DNA from: Candidatus Woesearchaeota archaeon
Lineage (GTDB): Archaea > Nanobdellota > Nanobdellia > Woesearchaeales > DSVV01
DNA: 59,548 bases
Assembly (NCBI GenBank): GCA_016192995.1
Contig: JACPTB010000009.1
Coordinates: forward strand, 1-59,548
Direction: 5' to 3'
This document shows positions 7,466-17,005 of the stretch, piece by piece. The notes below the pieces were generated by a model that was not told the DNA's origin, did no database searches, and saw only the letters and a program-made list of their open reading frames with translations. Made by a program: the position numbers and the translations under genes. Positions within the stretch are counted from its first letter, which is position 1, and every line of letters starts with the position of its first letter.

Positions 7466-8434
7466 ATGATAAAAAAACACGAATTAGTAAACACATGGTC
7501 AAGTAATATTGTTGATGATTATAATATTGGTAAAATTCTATCAACCCTAAATATAGGAAATGGTCTGCATAGTGATGTATTCAGAATAGAAACAACCTTT
7601 GGAATATTCACCGTAAAAATTTACAAGCATAAGCAAGAAGATGAATTGCAATATGAGATTACATTATTAAAACTATTAGAGAATAATGCGTCTGCGCCAA
7701 GAATAATACAAAACAACAACAATGCATTTATTTCAAAAACAAATAATAAATGCTGCATCATCTATCATTTTATTGACGGAAAACAGCCGGATCAAATAAC
7801 AAATAAACAAATCATTGAAACCGCAGGATTCTTAGGTAAATTCCACAAATTAATTGAAAACGAAAATATCATTGGAAAAAGAAACGATCTTAGCCTGAAA
7901 GGTTTAAACATAATATTACAAGAAAATAAACAACTAATTCTCGATAAAGCTTTGAAAGGAAAACAATATCTTCCCAAAATTGAAAAATACTTCAATCAAT
8001 GGCATTTTCCAGATACCTTACCGCATGGTCCAATACATGCCGACATTAAACCAGACAACACATTATTTGATGAGAATGATACTCTTAACGGAGTTATTGA
8101 TTTTGATAATAGTTTTGTTGGCCCCTTACTACTTGACATTTGCAAAACAATCATGTGGTGGTGCGCATTTGAAGATAATAAAATAAACAAAGAAAAATTA
8201 AGTTTATGGTTGCATGAATATCAAAAACAAAGAACCATAACAAGCGAAGAAAAAAAATATTTTTATGATATGCTCCAATTTGCTTTCATAAGCCATGCAG
8301 CATGGGATTTGTATTTGAATGCAGACAACAAAAAAACGCCTGATTGGTATATAGAAGAAGTTGTCTTCAAATTATTCAAGATAGGAGAACAAATGCAAAT
8401 AACAAGAGAAGAAATGAGGGAATTAATTGATTAA
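7466..8434 (+). CDS. APH-fold small-molecule kinase (homoserine kinase type II/choline kinase-like)
   Basis: 322 aa. Seen: N-lobe Lys in FGIFTVKIYKH (about 48-58), catalytic loop HGPIHADIKPDN (about 188-199; Asp at 193) and metal-binding GVIDFDNSF (about 208-216). This is the aminoglycoside phosphotransferase fold used by type II homoserine kinases, choline kinases and 5-methylthioribose kinase. The substrate cannot be read from sequence. It directly follows the inositol-phosphatase-family gene and is probably cotranscribed with it. Confidence 0.78.
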   Translation: MIKKHELVNTWSSNIVDDYNIGKILSTLNIGNGLHSDVFRIETTFGIFTVKIYKHKQEDELQYEITLLKLLENNASAPRIIQNNNNAFISKTNNKCCIIYHFIDGKQPDQITNKQIIETAGFLGKFHKLIENENIIGKRNDLSLKGLNIILQENKQLILDKALKGKQYLPKIEKYFNQWHFPDTLPHGPIHADIKPDNTLFDENDTLNGVIDFDNSFVGPLLLDICKTIMWWCAFEDNKINKEKLSLWLHEYQKQRTITSEEKKYFYDMLQFAFISHAAWDLYLNADNKKTPDWYIEEVVFKLFKIGEQMQITREEMRELID

Positions 8435-8594
8435 ATAGTTATACATATATTTTTAATAATACTATTATAACACGAAGAAACTTTAATCTACCATGCATGA
8501 CCTCACTATTGGTTTTAGTAGAGGTAATCTTATTATTTCTTGTGATAGATAATAATGATAATCTTAATGATTGATATATACAAAAAAATAAAAT

Positions 8595-9413
8595 TCAACG
8601 AGAAACATATCTTTGATGTAATGGTTCTAATACCTCTTTCAATGCTAAATACAACGATGCACTTTTGTCTTCGCGTTCTTTTTGAGATAGACCTTTCTCA
8701 CGTACAAAACTAGTAAGATCACTTCTGTTATCTAATACGCCAATAGGAACATAAATCCCTGAAGGTGCTTGCACAAATCCCTGATGATCTGATTGAGCTG
8801 CACGCTCCATCATCCAACACACATCATCACATCCATAATCACGTTCCATAACTCCCGTTGGAACACGATGCGCTAAAATACTATTGGGGTCATTTGGATC
8901 GTAACGAGCATCATTTTTTGCCCTTGATTGCTCAGGGGTTACTTCAACATACAAAATAACTGCTTTTTCTAATATAGGATGGTCAAGATTTCTTAATGTA
9001 TTTTGATAGCCATGGAGTAAAGGAAATCCTGCATTTTGAGAACCACCTCTTGCGCATTCAAGCATTACAGTAGAATCATCATGGACATTAGGTTTCTTTG
9101 CAAGTAATTCCCTATGCCTGGCATTCAAGTGCTGATCTAAAACACTCCACAATCTTGAATCAACAAAACCCCCTTCGTCATAATCTTGTTCACGAGTAAA
9201 CACTCGTTCTAATCCTGCCGCTTGCCTTTCATCATCTATCTGAAAAAGAGAAGCAACTCGCGGATAATCATCTATTTCGACTAAATTCCCGAAATGCAAC
9301 TCTGCACGCTGCTCTGCGGTTAATCCTCTTATAAAAGTCATGACTTCAGATTTCCCACTAGCAGGCAACGCCCATATTAATACGTTTTCATAATGCTCAG
9401 ATTGTTGCGCCAT
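8595..9413 (-). CDS. P-loop kinase-like protein
   Basis: 272 aa with a clear Walker A, WALPASGKSEV (residues about 14-24), directly after the first strand as in AAA-type or small-molecule kinases. Downstream are a possible Walker B (KAVILYVEV) and conserved-looking acidic motifs. Highly charged, no membrane segment. It may be a nucleotide or metabolite kinase; I recognise no named family. A GGTGAT ribosome site precedes the ATG, with TTTTAAAAAT further up. Confidence 0.65.
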   Translation of the reverse strand: MAQQSEHYENVLIWALPASGKSEVMTFIRGLTAEQRAELHFGNLVEIDDYPRVASLFQIDDERQAAGLERVFTREQDYDEGGFVDSRLWSVLDQHLNARHRELLAKKPNVHDDSTVMLECARGGSQNAGFPLLHGYQNTLRNLDHPILEKAVILYVEVTPEQSRAKNDARYDPNDPNSILAHRVPTGVMERDYGCDDVCWMMERAAQSDHQGFVQAPSGIYVPIGVLDNRSDLTSFVREKGLSQKEREDKSASLYLALKEVLEPLHQRYVSR

Positions 9414-9460
9414 AGTATCACCATATATGGAATAATATCAGTATTTTTAAAATAGACTAT

Positions 9461-11209
9461 TTAACTTCTTCTTTTATGGTACTTGTACATTAGAAAGGTG
9501 CCAAAGCTGAGCACTATGACATAGACCGACAGCAGCACAACATCAGTCATTTGTTCTTGGAGTGGAATATTATAATATAATAATTCCCTGAACATTCTTT
9601 CTCCTATCACTAAAGGGTTCATTGAAGCAAGTGTTGTCGCAAGCTCTGGCATGATTTCAACAGGGAAAATAACATCAGAGAACAGAAATGTGGTTAGTGC
9701 GACAAAAACGCTTAACAGTAATGCGGTTTGTTGTGATCTCACTGCATATCCAATACACATCCCTATAAGAATAAAAACAGTGGTAATTAACAGTATTGCA
9801 ATTGAAAAATCTTGAAACATGCTAAAAATATCAATGTTAAAACGCCAATATGCTACTAATAACAATATTCCAATCTGAAACAAAATCACTAACAGATTGG
9901 TAATATACAATCCAAAAATAAACGAAAAGCTTGCTACTGGCACAAGGAAATTTCTAAAATGCGCAGGAGAATTAACCTCTTTTAATACGGTAATGTTCGA
10001 AAGCAATATACTAATAAAACTAATAATAAATACTAATATAATTGGAAAAATTAATATAATTTTTTCCGCATTTTCCAGTAATGGTGAAAATACCGTTTTA
10101 ATAGGCTTTAGTAATGACGCTGCTTTTGTTTTGTCAAGGCTGCTAAATTTAGTTATGCTTTTATCAAGGTCATCTGCAATTGCATACATTTCTTCCAACG
10201 CATTATCAATAATGAGAATATTTTTGTCTGTTTCTACCAGCATGGTTTCTATAAATAGTTTAGTTTCCTCTAATTTTTGAAGAATTAAAGGAATAATTTC
10301 AACATATTTTTTATTCTGCTCAAACTTTTCATTATAGCCTGTCAATTTATTTTGTATATCAATTATGTTGCCTTTTGCCATAACAATGGCGTTAACCATT
10401 TCATGTTCTGATGAAATATTCAACCCAATTGCTGCAGTAAAATTACTTATTTCATCTATCTTTTGTTGAGCAAAAGATAGATCATACAACACTGAGTTTA
10501 ATGTTGTATTTATCTCCTGGGTGTCAAGATTGAATTGTTCAGTCGTTTGATTAATGCCGGAAAAATAACCAGACTGTTCCGCAAGCTTGAGGATATAATA
10601 CACCTTATCAAGATCATTTTTTATTTCTTCCAAAGTTTTTTTTGTTGTGGTCAACTGCGACTTTATTATTAAAGCATCCTCAGTAAATTTATTCAATTTT
10701 GTTCTTGTTTCTTCCATGAATACAACTGACTGTTCAATATCTCCAAGAATTTTTTCAGTTGATTCAAGCGTGATTTGCTCAGAGGTTGCACCTATTTTTT
10801 CATTAAAATATTCTTTTAGATAGGGAATGAGATTCAATTTAGAATTGTCTAAATAGATAGTAATAGTTCCCCTTGGTCCTTCTTCAGTAATTCTAAAATT
10901 ATCAGAAAATTCAGCACACGCATGAAGCTCGTTTTTCATGATCATAAATGTGCACTCTTCGATATCGGTGATTTGTATAAGATCAACATTATTGCTTTCT
11001 AAAATAGACGTGACGCTTGCAACCAATCGATAGCTTTCTGATACGATTCCTAGTTTGATATCATGCACTTCATTGCTGCCAAATGCAAAACCTAACAATA
11101 AAATTAAAAGCAATGGTGCAATAATCACCAGAAATGTTGTAGTCCATGATCTAAACAAAATCTTGATGTTTTTAATGATTATTTCAAAGAGCTTTATTAT
11201 TTCTTTCAT
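9461..11209 (-). CDS. ABC-2 type exporter permease with large exterior coiled-coil domain
   Basis: 582 aa. One N-terminal membrane helix (about 23-44), then about 300 exterior residues rich in coiled coil (for example KLNKFTEDALIIKSQLTTTKKTL), then about six helices from 385 to 575 ending RRS. This is the ABC-2/YhgE-like layout of exporters. Its ATG overlaps the stop of the ATPase gene by four bases, so the two form one transporter. The cargo (lipid, drug or surface polymer) is unknown. Confidence 0.88.
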   Translation of the reverse strand: MKEIIKLFEIIIKNIKILFRSWTTTFLVIIAPLLLILLLGFAFGSNEVHDIKLGIVSESYRLVASVTSILESNNVDLIQITDIEECTFMIMKNELHACAEFSDNFRITEEGPRGTITIYLDNSKLNLIPYLKEYFNEKIGATSEQITLESTEKILGDIEQSVVFMEETRTKLNKFTEDALIIKSQLTTTKKTLEEIKNDLDKVYYILKLAEQSGYFSGINQTTEQFNLDTQEINTTLNSVLYDLSFAQQKIDEISNFTAAIGLNISSEHEMVNAIVMAKGNIIDIQNKLTGYNEKFEQNKKYVEIIPLILQKLEETKLFIETMLVETDKNILIIDNALEEMYAIADDLDKSITKFSSLDKTKAASLLKPIKTVFSPLLENAEKIILIFPIILVFIISFISILLSNITVLKEVNSPAHFRNFLVPVASFSFIFGLYITNLLVILFQIGILLLVAYWRFNIDIFSMFQDFSIAILLITTVFILIGMCIGYAVRSQQTALLLSVFVALTTFLFSDVIFPVEIMPELATTLASMNPLVIGERMFRELLYYNIPLQEQMTDVVLLSVYVIVLSFGTFLMYKYHKRRS

Positions 11210-11928
11210 ACTATCAACTCAGTAAACATTTGTGTAAGAGTTCTTTTATCGGGAAATTTTTGTCTCAGCATTTTCATGTTGTACATTTCAATATCTCCTC
11301 TTTTTAAAACAGCAATTTTTTTGCATTTGTCTTCAATGAAATCAAGGAGATGGGAAGAAACAATAATAGTCTTCCCTTGTTTGTTGATTTCTTCTATAAG
11401 ATCCCAAATACTTTGCCTTATAATCGGATCTAAGCCTGTTGTCGGTTCATCAAGAATCAATATCTCAGGATCATGGATTAAAGCTATAGCAAAATCAAGC
11501 CTTCGTTTCATGCCACCTGATATTTCACCTGCTAATGTTCCTTTTTTTTCGTATAATTCTGTTAACGTAAGCAACTCTTCAGCTCTTGTTTTGAGGATAG
11601 TTTTTTTAATACCATATAATTTTCCAAAAAAGTGCAAGTTCTCCTCAATCGTAAGTTCTGGGTAAAAAGAATTTTCCTGGGTGCAGAAGCCAACAATGTT
11701 TCTTAGTATTTTTGTGTTTTTTGTAATTTCTTTGTTTTTAAAAATAATTTTTCCAGAATCAGGCTTATAAAATCCAATTAAGGTTCTTAGCAATGTTGTT
11801 TTTCCTTCACCACTTCGTCCAATTAATCCAATTAAATCGTGTTCCTCTATTCTTAAATTTAATGAGCGAAGAACCTTTACATTACCAAATGTTTTGGTAA
11901 TATCATGAAATTCAATACACTGCTGCAT
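11206..11928 (-). CDS. ABC transporter ATP-binding protein
   Basis: 240 aa, a full nucleotide-binding domain: Walker A GRSGEGKTTLL (about 37-47), Q loop at GFCTQEN, signature ISGGMKRR (about 135-142), Walker B ILILDEPTTGLD (about 154-165) and switch His in VSSHLLD. It powers the permease encoded next. A GGGAGAT ribosome site and an ATATTTAAAC TATA-like box lie upstream. Confidence 0.93.
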   Translation of the reverse strand: MQQCIEFHDITKTFGNVKVLRSLNLRIEEHDLIGLIGRSGEGKTTLLRTLIGFYKPDSGKIIFKNKEITKNTKILRNIVGFCTQENSFYPELTIEENLHFFGKLYGIKKTILKTRAEELLTLTELYEKKGTLAGEISGGMKRRLDFAIALIHDPEILILDEPTTGLDPIIRQSIWDLIEEINKQGKTIIVSSHLLDFIEDKCKKIAVLKRGDIEMYNMKMLRQKFPDKRTLTQMFTELIV

Positions 11929-12033
11929 ATCTCCCTTGAGAAGTCTTATTGTTTAAATATTTTTATTATATTCTATTACCCCTAACCATTTAACGAACAG
12001 AGACTATTTAAATGTGATTGTTTTACCAACACA

Positions 12034-12738
12034 ATGCTTTATTTCAAAACAACTAAAACAGTGATAAAACTGAAAAATAATGTCAGTAAATTACTTAAAG
12101 GATTAAGCACAAATACATCAGATGCAAGTAAAAATGCGTTTCTTGATGTCTTTGGAAAGATAATAATAACAAGTTATCAAATCAAGGTTGATGAAGATAT
12201 ACTGTTAATAATTGAAAAACAATTTGTTGAAAGATTTAAACAACATATTGAAAAATATCGCAAGCTGACAAAAACAATAGTAGAAGAAACTGATTACCAA
12301 GTTTATGCAAACATAACAGATGAAAAAATAGATGAAAAAGAAGATTATAAAAAAGAGGATGGTGATGATGAGTTTGTTATCAAAGAAAAAACAGGAGCAT
12401 GGTTGGTTACCAAAAAGATACTTACAACTAAAGTTAGTGAAAATGATTTTAAGGTATGGAGAGTAAATAACAAGTTAGCGTTGCAAGGTGTTGATTATGA
12501 CCGAGAGATGATATTAAATATTGATGATGAAGAATATGTTTCATTTACCAAAGGCTGTTATTTAGGCCAAGAAATAGTAGCGCGCGTCCATAATCTCGGA
12601 AAACCGCCAAAGAAATTAGTAGTAAAATCAGAAGATGACTGCACTGAAGAAGAGAAAAATAGATTAACTTCTAAAGGTATTGATCAGAAAACAGGAAAAA
12701 TCCTAGGTTTTATTTTTGTAAAAAACGAAGAAGAATAA
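12034..12738 (+). CDS. ygfZ: YgfZ/GcvT-like folate-binding protein
   Basis: 234 aa. The diagnostic motif KGCYLGQE is at about 172-179, followed by IVARVHNLGKPPKKLV. YgfZ-type proteins bind tetrahydrofolate and help maintain or repair iron-sulfur enzymes; the Cys of the motif is essential in the family. The N-terminal half is divergent and Lys/Glu-rich. A TATA-like CTATTTAAAT is about 25 bp before the ATG, so it is leaderless. YgfZ is patchy in archaea. Confidence 0.85.
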   Translation: MLYFKTTKTVIKLKNNVSKLLKGLSTNTSDASKNAFLDVFGKIIITSYQIKVDEDILLIIEKQFVERFKQHIEKYRKLTKTIVEETDYQVYANITDEKIDEKEDYKKEDGDDEFVIKEKTGAWLVTKKILTTKVSENDFKVWRVNNKLALQGVDYDREMILNIDDEEYVSFTKGCYLGQEIVARVHNLGKPPKKLVVKSEDDCTEEEKNRLTSKGIDQKTGKILGFIFVKNEEE

Positions 12739-12740
12739 AA

Positions 12741-12767
12741 AAATAAAATATAATTTATATTTTATTT
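12741..12767. terminator. Bidirectional terminator palindrome
   Basis: AAATAAAATATAA (12741-12753) and TTATATTTTATTT (12755-12767) form a perfect 13-bp inverted repeat between two convergent genes; the right arm contains the stop codon of the TrmB gene. A/T-only arms give U runs on both strands. Confidence 0.6.
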
Positions 12768-13571
12768 CAACGATGGTTGTTTCAGATTAGTCCATGCAAG
12801 ATTAAAAAGGTCTTGCATAGCATTTGCGAAAAAAGGAGTATTTACCCAGATGCCAATATCATAGGTTGGATGAACATCTTGATCATCTAAAACCATAAAC
12901 ACCAATTCTTTACCATCAACAATACAAAATCGAGCGCGTGAATCAGTATGCCGAACTTCAGCGAGATCACCAAGGTCTTTAACAGCCGGCATAGATTCTT
13001 TAGTAATAGGCGCAGCTATGCGAATGTTAACACCGCGTTTCTTCAATTTTTCAAACACTGGTTTTAAGCCTTCAACTTTTCGCATTAAGCCTTGAGAAGT
13101 AGTCATAATAGAAACATAATCTTCTGCGTTGCGAATAGTTAATTCAAGATGATTGTAAAGGTTATGTCTCCCCCGCAATGAGCCAGATAAATCTGCTGGT
13201 TCAACAAGTTCAATACCTTGACTGTGCAATGAATTTAATTCAGTCAAAACTTCAGAATTTTTAAGATCCTCAAGACGCGAAATTTTTTCAGTGGTCTCAT
13301 TATGCATATTTTTCTTAACACGCTCTACAACCTCAGTAGGCTGGACTGCAAGATATTTAATAGGCTTGCCTAATTTCATAACAACAAAACCCTTTTTCTC
13401 AAGACTCTCTAATACATCATAACTTCGAGAACGAGGGACATTGGCAATGTCGCTTAACTCTCCTGCTGTAGAAACACCGCGAGACAGCAAAGCCGCCCAT
13501 ATTTTAACCTCATACAAATTTAAAGAGAAATATCGTCTTAATTTGCTCAAAAATTCTTCTTTTACAATCAT
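12762..13571 (-). CDS. TrmB-family transcriptional regulator
   Basis: About 269 aa. An N-terminal winged helix (LYEVKIWAALLSRGVSTAGELSDIANVPRSRSYDVLESLEKKG, in pieces) recognises DNA; a short coiled linker follows, then a C-terminal PLD-like effector domain (YVSIMTTSQGL, RIAAPIT, RARFCIVDGKELVFMV). I choose the ATG at 13571 because an AGGGGTGA ribosome site is well spaced for it; a GTG three codons upstream is possible. It lies 3' of the mevalonate operon on the same strand. TrmB proteins usually respond to sugars; target unknown. Confidence 0.88.
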   Translation of the reverse strand: MIVKEEFLSKLRRYFSLNLYEVKIWAALLSRGVSTAGELSDIANVPRSRSYDVLESLEKKGFVVMKLGKPIKYLAVQPTEVVERVKKNMHNETTEKISRLEDLKNSEVLTELNSLHSQGIELVEPADLSGSLRGRHNLYNHLELTIRNAEDYVSIMTTSQGLMRKVEGLKPVFEKLKKRGVNIRIAAPITKESMPAVKDLGDLAEVRHTDSRARFCIVDGKELVFMVLDDQDVHPTYDIGIWVNTPFFANAMQDLFNLAWTNLKQPSLK

Positions 13572-13708
13572 CTGATTCACCCCTATGGATTACAACACCG
13601 GATTACTACTATTAAAATATTACGGTTTTTTTGTCACCGAATTGAAGTCAAATCCTTGTTTTGACTCAAAAGTGAATATATTTATGTTTATAGAGAGTAA
13701 ACATGTAT

Positions 13709-14821
13709 TTAAAGTTTGTTCTTTTGGTCAGTGTCGCATAATGCGGCACTATACCATGACGCCAATGAATTTAAAAAAACAAGTTTTTGAGAAGAAAGAG
13801 CTGAAGTAGATCCAGCACCAAGAAGAAAATACGCTGTTTTCAGGTCTTGTTCTTGTTGGTGAAGAAAAGAATGGAGCCCTTGGCTTCCTTGTTCTTGATA
13901 AATTTTCAAAATCGGCAGAGATATGCCGCAAATGCTCGCACCAAGTATTAATGATTTAACCATATCTAAACTATGACGTATGCCGCCGCTAGAAACTATT
14001 GCTAGAGGAAAATGCTTTTTTGCCAATATAATAGAGATAGGTGTAGGAATGCCTATTTCACTAAAGAGAGAACTAGGATCATTATTCCGCAAATGTTCGA
14101 CTTTTGTCCATGAAGTGCCGCTTTTTCCAGCAACATCAAGTGCTTTGATAGAGGTCTGAGCTAAAAGCCGAGCAGTTTCCTTGCTAATACCATGTCCAAC
14201 CTCTTTAACATAGACAGGTACATCAAGAAAACGACATAAATCATCCAATAATCCTGCTTTATTCCGAAAATCTGTGGTGCCTTCTTTCTGAACTGCTTCT
14301 TGAGCTGCATTGAGATGAACAACTAATGCATTAGCATCTATATTCTTCAATGCTGCATCTATCTTTGAAAAGTAAGACTGGTTAACATGAGTAATCCCTA
14401 TATTGCCAATAAGAAAGAGAGAAGGAGCATATTTTTTAACATTATACGTTGAAGTTAAAGCTGGATTTTCAATCATAGCTCTTTGGCTGCCAACAGCAAA
14501 AGGGATATTAAATTGTTCAGCTGCTTGAGCTAATGCAATGTTTATTTTTTCTGCGCCTAAACATCCACCGGTCATAGAATTGATAAGCAAAGGAAAACGA
14601 AATGTTCTATCCAGAAATGAAGTAGAAACACTAATAGTTTCCCTATCAAGTTCTGGCAATGCTTGATAAATAACATCGATATCATCAAAATAATTATGAT
14701 TAAACGAAACATTATGTTCCAAGCAGAAATTTATATGTTCTTGCTTCCGCTGTTCAATAGTATGATGAGTGATAATATCTTTATTGTTTTTATTGTCTTC
14801 ATTATCCTTATCATCACTCAT
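13709..14821 (-). CDS. fni: Type 2 isopentenyl-diphosphate delta-isomerase
   Basis: About 370 aa. An FMN- and NAD(P)H-dependent TIM barrel that interconverts IPP and DMAPP. Seen: RKQEHINFCLE near the start, LLINSMTGG (substrate/FMN site), FAVGSQRAM, NIGITHV, the HLNAAQE glutamine motif, KEVGHGIS, DVAGKSGTSW and SSGGIRHSLD. The start is the ATG at 14821 (MSDDKDNED), which overlaps the preceding stop by eight bases. Last gene of the mevalonate operon. Confidence 0.95.
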   Translation of the reverse strand: MSDDKDNEDNKNNKDIITHHTIEQRKQEHINFCLEHNVSFNHNYFDDIDVIYQALPELDRETISVSTSFLDRTFRFPLLINSMTGGCLGAEKINIALAQAAEQFNIPFAVGSQRAMIENPALTSTYNVKKYAPSLFLIGNIGITHVNQSYFSKIDAALKNIDANALVVHLNAAQEAVQKEGTTDFRNKAGLLDDLCRFLDVPVYVKEVGHGISKETARLLAQTSIKALDVAGKSGTSWTKVEHLRNNDPSSLFSEIGIPTPISIILAKKHFPLAIVSSGGIRHSLDMVKSLILGASICGISLPILKIYQEQGSQGLHSFLHQQEQDLKTAYFLLGAGSTSALSSQKLVFLNSLASWYSAALCDTDQKNKL

Positions 14822-15986
14822 AACAAACACCTGAAGCACCAAGTAATAATGGTAGCGGATAAATACCTTTTTCTGAAAGATCAGACTTGAAGTTATCAAG
14901 AACCGATTGACTTTGGCTAACAACAATTGCAATATCGCCGCCGCCTGCCCCTGATAATTTAGCGCTGCAGCCATGTTGATATGCATCATCAACAATGAAA
15001 TGAATGTCTGGAGTTTCTAAAACTACACCAATCAATTTTTCAACACGTAATAATAGTTCTCTATTTTGTCTAATCAAATAAACAATGAGAGCAAAATGGT
15101 TGTTATTAATCGCAGATAAGAGTTTATGAACAAGAGAATTGATATCATCCATTATCTGAAGATATGAAGTTTGAAGCTGTGAATCTTGTTTATGTTGATC
15201 AAGGTAAGTATATACCTGATTAACTAATGAAATTGTTGAAGAAGATTTTTCCGTCCAGTAAATGAGGAATGGAAGTTCTCGACAGTTGAGGTGCTTGATG
15301 TTTAATCCGCCCCATCCTTCAAAAACAGGAGAAAGAATTTCTTGAAGAGATTTTCCCTTAATTTTTTCAATGAATAGTTGGGTATCAAATGAGGTATAAT
15401 AGATCATATCCCCAAAAATACATGTTGCTAAGTCATAACAACTGCTGGGATAATGATGAGAAAGCAATGCAATGCTGCTTAACTTAAAAACAACTAGTTT
15501 CTCTTCAAAACTTTTGACAGATATCCGATGAAATACTAAAACACTGGTTATAATGCCAACAAGAGAAGCTGCGCTGCTCCCTAAACCTATTTTAAATAAA
15601 TGATTATTATAATGGTTATTACTAGAATGATAAAATGAAGAAGTATCAACAGTCAAGGTAAAATGCTTAAGATTAATATTGCTGAGAGAAAGATATTGTA
15701 AAGCTATTTCAACTCCTTTTAAAGCTAAAGAAAAATCTTCATTTGCTCTTTCATTATTTATTTTTTCATTTCTTCGAAACTGTTGATTTTGAAGGACAAG
15801 TTTGTTTTTTTGAATAGAAAACTGAGTTTTATAATTAAAAGGCTCAAAAGACAAAGTAAATTTTGAAGAAGATATAATCTGACATCGGGCATAAATATTG
15901 ACCGCAAAGGCAATACAGGAATGGCCTGGTAGTAACACATTCCATTCTCCTGCGAGCATAACTTTGCCGGGAACAGTAATCTCCAT
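14814..15986 (-). CDS. Phosphomevalonate kinase (GHMP family)
   Basis: 390 aa. It phosphorylates mevalonate 5-phosphate to the diphosphate. Seen: PGKVMLAGEWNVLLPG (about 5-20), ATP-loop GLGSSAASL (about 134-142) and C-terminal SGAGGGDIAIVV. The GEW/GEY start, the LGSSAA loop and GAGGGD are typical of bacterial and eukaryotic phosphomevalonate kinases rather than mevalonate kinase, which is encoded separately two genes upstream. Its start touches the stop of the decarboxylase gene. This enzyme is uncommon in archaea outside Sulfolobales-type pathways. Confidence 0.85.
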   Translation of the reverse strand: MEITVPGKVMLAGEWNVLLPGHSCIAFAVNIYARCQIISSSKFTLSFEPFNYKTQFSIQKNKLVLQNQQFRRNEKINNERANEDFSLALKGVEIALQYLSLSNINLKHFTLTVDTSSFYHSSNNHYNNHLFKIGLGSSAASLVGIITSVLVFHRISVKSFEEKLVVFKLSSIALLSHHYPSSCYDLATCIFGDMIYYTSFDTQLFIEKIKGKSLQEILSPVFEGWGGLNIKHLNCRELPFLIYWTEKSSSTISLVNQVYTYLDQHKQDSQLQTSYLQIMDDINSLVHKLLSAINNNHFALIVYLIRQNRELLLRVEKLIGVVLETPDIHFIVDDAYQHGCSAKLSGAGGGDIAIVVSQSQSVLDNFKSDLSEKGIYPLPLLLGASGVCYE

Positions 15987-17005
15987 CAGAATAAATCCTC
16001 CTTAATTTGTTCAACACCTTTGCCAACACCGCAAGTAATAATCTTTTGAATAAAAGGATATTGCTTGAGAGATTCAAGAATAGAAGAAATATCTTTATGA
16101 AGAGCTATAATTTGGATGTTGCTGCCTGCATCGCTAGTGAGATAACAATTTAAACCTGTTCTTCGCAAGCTTTGAATAGCAGAGATAATAATTTGAGTTT
16201 CACTAGTATGATATATTATAGACGGTTGTGAAGCTTCCATGACTGCGTGCATCGCTAAGCTGTTTTCTTCTGCTATCTTTCCTAACATGGAAAAAGCCTT
16301 GAGATCAAGAGCTTTTTTAAGATCAATGATATCACGTTCACATCGAATAATCCAAGAAGGAAAAAGAGGCGAGGTTTTAACGCTTACAGCCATAGCTTCC
16401 CGACTGCTAATATACTTAGGTTGCGAAGATAAAACAATAACAAGCATGCGAAAATCAGGCCAATAATATTCACTATGAACTTTAGTTGCATAACTGTCTC
16501 TTCCATCGTGTTCTTTTCCTGCATGCCATTCAACAAAGCCGCCATAGACTGATCTGCATGCTGAACCGCTGCCGCGCCTTGCAAGAAGTGAGATTTGACT
16601 CCACGATAACTCTCCATGTAATGCTAAGATAGTAGCATAGGTCAAAGCTGCAATGCCTGATGAGCTGCTCGCAAACCCTGCTGCTGTAGGAAAATTATTT
16701 TTACTAACAACTTTTACAAAAATGTCCCGTGGTCTATTCATAAGAAAATCCCAAATGAGATCAATATGATGAATGATTTTGAACGAGGTTGAATTGCTTA
16801 GTAATTCAACCTCGTTCAAAATCACTAGATCTTCTCGATAGATTGAAGAGAAATCAACCGTAGTTACTGTTTCTAAATTATCTAGAGTTACTGATAAGCT
16901 GTTAGTGAAGGGAAGAATAAGTTCATTGTTTCTTTTACCCCAATATTTAATCAGAGCAATATTTGGATGAGCTCGGCTAGTTGCTTTCATCATAGTTGGA
17001 TTCAT
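15986..17005 (-). CDS. mvaD: Diphosphomevalonate decarboxylase
   Basis: 339 aa. ATP-dependent decarboxylation of mevalonate diphosphate to IPP. Seen: HPNIALIKYWGKRN (about 13-26), FPTAAGFASSSSGIAAL (about 107-123), RRGSGSACRSVYGGFVEW (about 142-159) and the catalytic Asp in TSDAGSNIQII near 294. Some archaeal relatives use mevalonate monophosphate or bisphosphate; a phosphomevalonate kinase gene next door argues for the classical substrate. Overlaps mevalonate kinase at its start. Confidence 0.92.
   Translation of the reverse strand: MNPTMMKATSRAHPNIALIKYWGKRNNELILPFTNSLSVTLDNLETVTTVDFSSIYREDLVILNEVELLSNSTSFKIIHHIDLIWDFLMNRPRDIFVKVVSKNNFPTAAGFASSSSGIAALTYATILALHGELSWSQISLLARRGSGSACRSVYGGFVEWHAGKEHDGRDSYATKVHSEYYWPDFRMLVIVLSSQPKYISSREAMAVSVKTSPLFPSWIIRCERDIIDLKKALDLKAFSMLGKIAEENSLAMHAVMEASQPSIIYHTSETQIIISAIQSLRRTGLNCYLTSDAGSNIQIIALHKDISSILESLKQYPFIQKIITCGVGKGVEQIKEDLF

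Noticed and set aside
8492-8551. 19-codon open frame between convergent genes
   Set aside because: Too short, no promoter or ribosome site, no recognisable pattern.
14822-14995. Longer N-terminus for the type 2 IPP isomerase
   Set aside because: It would lie inside the phosphomevalonate kinase gene in another frame; the family starts near MSDDK, with a typical overlapping start.
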